Positions 58,040 to 64,000 of a DNA stretch of 64,000 nt are shown piece after piece. Origin of the DNA: Cervus elaphus (Eukaryota > Chordata > Mammalia > Artiodactyla > Cervidae); NCBI RefSeq assembly GCF_910594005.1, contig NC_057848.1, positions 48,873,616 through 48,937,615 on the forward strand, in the 5' to 3' direction. Below the pieces are notes generated by a model. It did not search any database. It had not been told where the DNA came from and saw nothing but the letters and a program-made list of their open reading frames with translations. The position numbers and the translations under genes were made by a program. Position 1 is the stretch's first letter; the number at the start of each line of letters is the position of its first letter.

Positions 58040-58400
58040 TTTTAGTGATATGATTGGATGGGGCTGATCTCATGCTCTAGTCTCAGGGTGAGACATGACC
58101 TAGATCTAGACATTGTTCCTCTTTCTGGTTGTTGTCATCATTTTAAAAAAGAACCTGTGCCTATGCTAGGCCAGTGAAAGACATGACTAGAAAATAAGGT
58201 TCTAAGAATTTCTAAGTATAAAGATAATGCATACTGAAGGCTTCTGGTAACTATCTTTGCTACTATAAGGCAGCAGCCTGCCTAAAAATATAGCCAACAG
58301 GAAGAAAAGCAGAGCAAGGGATGGAGAGAGAGATTGAGTCCTGCTGACCTCATTTGACCCAGTTTTTAGTCATGTAAATCAATATAGTCCTCTCTGAGTA
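58040..58400. repeat. Possible old dispersed repeat, family unknown
   Basis: AGCAGAGCAAGGGATGGAGAG followed by GAGTCCTGCTGACCTC looks like a mammal-wide repeat motif that I recognise but cannot name. Confidence 0.35.
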
Positions 58401-58759
58401 TTTGAGTGGGCAGATTAGCTTAAACAAATTTGTTACCAAAAGAATCTTGAGCACTACAAGGCTAAAATCCATTAAGTGCTTACTACCTTGTACACACCAT
58501 GCTAAATTCTTTATATCCATTACCTCATTTAATCATTTTAGTGACTTAGAAAGGCAATTTAGTGTAGCTTGCATCCTGGACTCAAGACCCTTTGGATTAA
58601 AATCTCAACTCTCTCTCTTCCTCAGTTTTATGATTTGAGGCAGTTTGTTCAAACTCTGTATGCCTCTATTTGAAGGAGGAGGTTAATCAACAGTACTCAC
58701 ACCAAAGTTTCGGTAGTTAGCAAATAGTTTAATGTATATACAGTTCTCAGAATAGTTTC

Positions 58760-59110
58760 TGACTCTTAATAAAGATGAGCTATTATTTCACATTTTACAA
58801 ATGAGGAAACTCAGTACCAGAGAGGTTAATTTATCAACACATTCAGGAAACATTAGAGATGTGATTTGAGCTGAAGTCTGTTTGCTTGAATCTAAAATTC
58901 ATTTTCTTAACCACTGTTAAAATTTCAATATTATGACTGCTTGAATGCAAACTATTTGGTAGGGGATTTTCTTATATCATCTTTAAATCTACAAAAACTT
59001 TGAAGACTAGCAATATTATCTCAATTTTTTAGATAAGAAAATGAAGGCTTCTGAGTAACTTGCTTAAAGTCATACAGTTTAGGCTACCACATAACCCATT
59101 CACTTTCAAA
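58760..59110 (-). mobile_element. Two MIR-like remnants
   Basis: CATTTTACAAATGAGGAAAC (about 58792) and AGATAAGAAAATGAAGGC with GAGTAACTTGCTTAAAG (about 59030-59070) are two separate MIR cores in reverse. Confidence 0.6.
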
Positions 59111-59449
59111 GCCCAGTTGTGCAACATGGTAGCCCTGCAACAATAGGTAAATGTATAGCATCTGATTGCAAACTAAGCCTAGCTTCTCCCACGTTTACAT
59201 TCTTTTAGTTGCACTGTCTTTTTCTTCCGAAGGCTGAATATTCCCACGTCAATCAACTGTTATAGTTCATAGTTTCAGCAGATACTTCATCAGCATTCTC
59301 TAGGCATTCTAATTAATCAGTTTTGCTCTTAAAATGAGGCACCTGAATATAAAAGACATAGATATATAAGGTCAGAGGAAATTGATGCTATTAAATCCTG
59401 TGATCTAGATAGCGTGCCTTTATTAGCTTAATCTTAAATTTTTATTAGC

Positions 59450-61320
59450 ATTTTTTCAAACTCATGACATAGTTGGTTATGTGGGATTCATCACCAGTCT
59501 TTGGAGTTGGTGCACCAATTTATACTCCAACCAGCAGTGTACAAAAGTTTTTCTACATCTTCCTCAATACTTGGATCTGTCAGACTTCATAATTTTTGCC
59601 AATCTCAGGAGGGAAATAGTATCTTATTTTTATTTTAGCTTCTATTTCCCTAATTCCTAAGAATAATCCAGTTGTCTTTTTTTCTACCTTGAATTGCCAT
59701 TTTCCATTTCCCTATTGGGTTTTTGTTTTCTTATTGGTCTGTAGGAGTTCTTCATATCTTCCAGATACTAAAACTTTGCTAATTAGGTTGTAAACATTTT
59801 CTCCCAGTATCTAACTTGTCTTTTAATTTTTAATTGTATACTCATCTTATTTTAATTGTCCTTTACCCCAAAATCAGAAGTTAGCCAAGTATGTCTGACT
59901 GGGTCAAATTCAGGCAACAGTCTATTTAGAATGGCCCATGATGATATTTTTTTTCATTTGAAAGGTATATATATGTATATAACACAGCCTGTGTGTGGTG
60001 TATAAATTTAGAATGGCCCATGATGATATTTTTTTTCATTTGAAAGGTATATATATATGTATATATATATATGTTATATATATATAATACAGCCTGTGTG
60101 TGGTGTATAAATCCAAAATATTTATTATCCAACACTTTACAGAAAGTTTGTGGACCTTTGTCATTGATTATAACAATATTCTTCAAACATTTATTCTAAT
60201 AGTTTTAATTATTTTTCATATGTAAATCTTTGAAGCCTCTGTAGTTTATTTTGGGGTATAGTTTGAGAAAGGAATATTTTTTCTTTAGATGGGAACCAAT
60301 TTCCATAAAACAGTTTATTAAATGGTTTATGCTTCCCTTTTGATTTGTGACACCACTTCTCTCATATGTTCATATACTTTCTTGAATATGCTCATAAATT
60401 TGAGTCTATTTCCAGTTCTTCTTTCTGTTCCATTGGTCTATTTGCCCATTCCTGTACCAATACCATATTTTAAATTACTATAGCTTCATAATAAATCTTT
60501 TTTTAAGTAGATTTAGTAGATTAAGTAGTAAAATTTAAAAAAATTTTTGGTGTTTATTGCTTGTGTGATTATATATCTACCCAAAAGAAGTTATAATCTA
60601 CTTGAACAAATAAGCAAATTTAACAAAGTCAGAGATTGAAAGATCAATATTAACTTACAATGCGTGTCAAGAAAATCAACTTACAATATTCATAATTGTA
60701 TCAAAATAATAAAATATATTGGAACAATTATAAAATGTGTACAAAGTTTATACTAAAAATTATAAAGTAATGCTGAGTGAATTTAAAGACATAATAAATC
60801 TTGATATATGGTAGAGTCAGTTTTCCATGCATGTTGTTCCTTTTCAAAATTGTTATTGACATTTTGGATCTTCATTCTTCCATATGATTCAGTTTAGAAT
60901 TAATAAGTCTTGCTCCGTGAAAAGCCCTGTTAGGATATTGAGTGGAACTACATTAAACTGTTAAATAAACCCATTTGGGGAAAAAAATAACATCTTTATA
61001 ATATGGAATCTTTCCAAATTTATTTCAAAGTGTATTTCATACTTTTTTTCCTTTGCTATTATAAAATGGAACGTTTTAACTATTACATTGTTTAATTGAT
61101 CATTGGTAATATATATTGCTGTGATTATTGATTTTGCATTTAGCAAATTTGATCAAGCTTTTTATTAGTTAAAAAACATATTTGTAGATTCTTAGATTTG
61201 CAATATAGAAAATGACTTCCACTACAAATAACAATTAGGTTTTCCCTAATTCTTACAAATCTTATGTCTTCTTCTCTCATGTAGAGGCTAGACTATCTAC
61301 TAAAACTTTATTTAATAAGT
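59450..61320 (-). mobile_element. Old L1, minus strand, with a local tandem duplication inside
   Basis: TATACTCCAACCAGCAGTG (3' coding end), GGAGTTCTTCATATCTTCC, TGTTCCATTGGTCTATTTG (about 60427) and AGTCTTGCTCCGTG lie in L1 order in reverse. Frames are broken throughout. Confidence 0.65.
59924..60112. repeat. 82-base tandem duplication with AT expansion
   Basis: ATTTAGAATGGCCCATGATG through GTGTGGTGTATAAAT occurs at 59924-60005 and again at 60006-60112. The second copy has a longer TATATA tract (about 25 extra bases), otherwise nearly identical. Confidence 0.95.
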
Positions 61321-61375
61321 ATGTTAGCAGGAATCCTTGTCATAGTCTGATGTCTATGAGCATACTCATGTTTGG

Positions 61376-61593
61376 GGGGCTTCCCAGGTGGCTCAGTGAT
61401 AAAGAATCCTCCTGCCAATGCAGGAGAATGCTGGAGACACGGGTTCAATCCCTGGGTCGAGAAGATCCCCTGGAGAAGGAAATGGCAACCCACTCCAGTA
61501 TCCTTGCCTGGAGGATTCTATGGACAGAAGAGCCTGGCAGGCTACAGTCCATATGGTCCCGAAGAGTCAGACATGACTTAACAACTAACACCA
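61376..61593 (+). mobile_element. BOV-A2/Bov-tA type SINE, plus strand
   Basis: GGGGCTTCCCAGGTGGCTCAG leads the full body, which ends CATGACTTAACAACTAAC. A short duplicated GGAGAATGCTGGAGACACG differs from the usual sequence. Confidence 0.93.
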
Positions 61594-62199
61594 CTTGCTG
61601 AGGGACATGAAGCTCCTTACAAGTGAATTCTCCCACTTGTTAGCTATTTTTCATAACAGTGTTTTCCTCCTTGTTGTGAACTTTTATTTTATAGGCTTAT
61701 CTTGGGTGGGGCTTTCTTTTGTTCTTTGAAAATTTTCTGATGAATGAGTTTATCTCTCTTTTCTGTCCTCTTCATGTCTAGGGATTTTACATTTGCCTCC
61801 ACCAAGGCCATTAGGCTTCTCCTGGATTAAAACCAGGTTTCAATTTCTTGGCTGGAGATCTCTCACCCTGGAAGAAAATTACAAAGTTTATTCTTAAGCA
61901 GAAGGTGACTTGCTCCCTCCTACCATTTTCTGGAAACACATCGACAACGGGTACAACCACTGGCAGTGGTATCCAGATACCCAGCTTCCAGATACCCCAG
62001 TCTGCCTGGGGAGGCTTCCATTTTAGGAATTGAGCTCTGTGCCATCTCTTCCTGGTTATAGCTTCAGAGACCAAAGAGTCCAGGTGTTGAATTTAGAGAT
62101 CCAACCTCTTCTTGCTAAAGTATGAAATCTGTTCTCTACTCAGTAGCCAGTGTTCCTGTGAAAATATAATTCAGATCATGTCACTCCCCAAAGTTCTTA
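61594..62199. other. Unassigned segment
   Basis: Open frames near 61811-62074 have no recognised domain. Confidence 0.5.
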
Positions 62200-62625
62200 C
62201 ATTAGCCTACACGGTTCTGCATGATCTTGCCCCCAGGTTATCTCTCTGATCTCATCTCCTACACCACTCTTACTTTTGTTCTTTGACCTCAAACTATGCA
62301 GGCCTTGATGTCTTTTAAGTACACTAACCAAGAAGGATTCTATCTCAGGGTTTTGAAATTGTAGTTCTGTCTAGTAATCTCTTTCACAGATATTTGCGTG
62401 GCTCAAACCCTCTTCTCATTCAGATTCTCTGCCTAAGAGATCTGTCACCTTGGCAGAGGAATTTTCCTTGCTTCCTCTTCATTCTTTCACCTAGCTCCAT
62501 GAAACCAGGGCTTCCTAACAGTCATTGTTATATCTTCACCTCCCAGAATCATAGCTGGCGCATAACATAATAAGGACTCAAGAAGTAATAACTCATTGTT
62601 GAATGAATAAATAAAGTATGAAATT
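62200..62625 (+). mobile_element. L2 LINE 3' region
   Basis: TCTCATCTCCTACACCACTC, AGCTCCATGAAACCAGGGC and the TTGTTGAATGAATAAATAAA end follow the L2 3' order. Confidence 0.65.
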
Positions 62626-62629
62626 TAAC

Positions 62630-62760
62630 CCTCAACTGCTGTGAGGACACTGTGATTATTTCCAGTGCTTCAGAATCAGTGAAGTTGCTGATATTCAGAG
62701 AGGTTAAGTAACTTGCCTAAGGCTACACTGCTAATATGTGACAACACTAACTTTATGTTA
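62630..62760 (-). mobile_element. MIR remnant
   Basis: AGAGAGGTTAAGTAACTTGC with CTAAGGCTACACTGC is the MIR core in reverse. Confidence 0.65.
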
Positions 62761-62879
62761 CAATATGTCTTTCCAGAAAGCAAAGACCATGAAAATTTGA
62801 TTAAAAGTAATGAGTATCCGTAGGTATCCCTCATCAGCTTATTTCTATTTTTGTCATATTATAAATTAGTTCCTGTAAA

Positions 62880-63000
62880 CATTTTGCTTAACAACCTTTC
62901 AATAGTTTTCCATTGTGTTTAGAATAAAATCCAAACTTTCAAAATGGCCTTCAAGGCTTTACTTGATATCCAACTTCATCTGGCCCCTATTAAAAAATTA
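62880..63000 (+). mobile_element. Further L2-like fragment
   Basis: AGTTTTCCATTGTGTTTAG with AAATCCAAACTTTC and GGCCTTCAAGGC recalls the L2 segment upstream of its 3' end. Confidence 0.45.
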
Positions 63001-63913
63001 ATTAGACATAGCTCCAAATTAACTACACAGATAAACTAGGTTATGATTAATCACATAAAAGTTTTCTTATAAATTTGTAACTATCCCAATACATTTAATA
63101 CATACTGTATTTGCTTACAACTTTTCAGGAATTCACCTACACATACAAAACAAAGTACATCTTTAGAGACCTTCAGAGGGTGCATTAATGACCAATTATC
63201 TAAGGAATGAAGAAATATTATTTTACACTATATTGCAACTCTAACTTTTCAAGTATAGTTTTACTTTAGTTGAGTGACACAGTATTTTGAAATGAATACT
63301 TTATTATTGTTTTTTTTTTTCCAAGTAGAAGCAATATCTAGATTGGAGTGTAATTTGGGCAATTGTTGCAGGGATCAGAATACACTCTCAGGCAGTTGTT
63401 CTTGTTGATTTTATTATGCCTATGTTATGCATCTCATTTTCTCCTCAGTTGTTTGAATAATTTTATGTAAATCAGCATTCTTTATTCATCCTCCAATTCT
63501 CATTTTCCAGTCCAAGTCTATATTTTGGCACAAGTACAGCTTTTGGAAGCCTTTAGAAGGAAGTTGAGGTACATACATGATTTTAGGAACTACCTAAATA
63601 TAATTACTAGATGCACATCTCCAATGCTAACCTCTCTTGCTCTGTTTGTCCCACATCCTCAGTCAACCCCATGACATTTCTCTTTGGAATCTAAATGATA
63701 CTTCAAGTTTACTATACCCCCCAATCTCCTGCCAACAGTCAACCCCTTACTAATTTTCTCATTAAAACAATTGGCTGCACTAAATCTCCCCGCTTCACAA
63801 ATTCTACTGTCCTTCCTCTTCTCACACTAGCAAGATCAGCCCATTTCCTCCCCTGAAATATATTTTGACTTCTGTACTTCCATTCTACATTTATGCCACC
63901 ATTCTGGTACTAA
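63001..63913. other. Unassigned segment
   Basis: AT-rich, then C/T-rich; nothing recognised. Confidence 0.5.
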
Positions 63914-64000
63914 TGGGCTTCCTTGGTAACTCAGGTAGTAAAGAATCTGCCTGCAGTGCAGGAGACTCTGGTTCAATCCCTGAGTTAAGAAGATCCCCTT
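63914..64000 (+). mobile_element. SINE cut by the window end
   Basis: GGGCTTCCTTGGTAACTCAG starts a BOV-A2/Bov-tA type SINE that runs off the window at the AAGATCCCC block. Confidence 0.9.

Overview
The window looks like nuclear DNA from a ruminant, most likely a bovid. It is full of repeats typical of cattle relatives: RTE-type BovB LINEs, BovB/tRNA-derived SINEs (BOV-A2/Bov-tA type), a tRNA-Glu-type CHR-2 SINE, young bovine-type L1s and a retroviral solo LTR. Beneath these lie older mammalian repeats (MIR, L2, MLT1-like, MER5A-like, old L1). I saw no tRNA, rRNA, CRISPR or prokaryotic signal. Most long reading frames are LINE coding remnants or chance frames.

One candidate host gene stands out. 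At 5569-6093 on the minus strand is a compact two-exon frame (47 + 76 codons around a 153-base GT-AG intron). It has a strong start context, paired CCAAT boxes and a CRE-like site upstream, and an ATTAAA signal about 110 bases after the stop. The spliced protein is 123 residues, acidic then lysine-rich, with a KKSTILVFYHH core that loosely recalls the SPANX cancer/testis family. That link is a hypothesis from memory.

The left 25 kb is built from nested inverted duplications. Arm 1 (1 to about 5507) is repeated in reverse at about 10843-21993 (arm 2). The alignment ends inside the gene's presumed 3' UTR, so arm 2 keeps the gene's tail and downstream flank, but its coding part is replaced by BovB sequence. 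Arm 2 lies between a second inverted pair, X (about 8270-10842) and Y (about 22215-25585), each a non-coding block joined to a BovB. Copy-specific insertions give a relative order: BovB in the X/Y ancestor, duplication, then the solo LTR in X, a nearly full-length L1 in arm 2, and BovB pieces in arm 1.

From 25.6 to 64 kb the window is a repeat-rich, AT-rich intergenic landscape. It has an old L1 with a C-rich leader and a large internal deletion (25.9-28.8 kb), a young 5'-truncated L1 (31.8-34.0 kb), nested old L1s (35.4-37.7, 39.6-43.6, 49.6-50.7, 59.4-61.3 kb), a long BovB with perfectly placed target duplications (44.7-47.2 kb), a very short mRNA-tail retrocopy (36.6 kb), a TCTG-rich tract with CA and TCTA microsatellites (55.3-56.1 kb) and a local 82-base tandem duplication (59.9-60.1 kb). 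Several segments, mainly 51-53.6 kb and 56.1-58.7 kb, hold nothing I recognise.

The gene type, inverted duplications and L1 richness would fit a sex chromosome. That is inference; no sequence here proves the chromosome.
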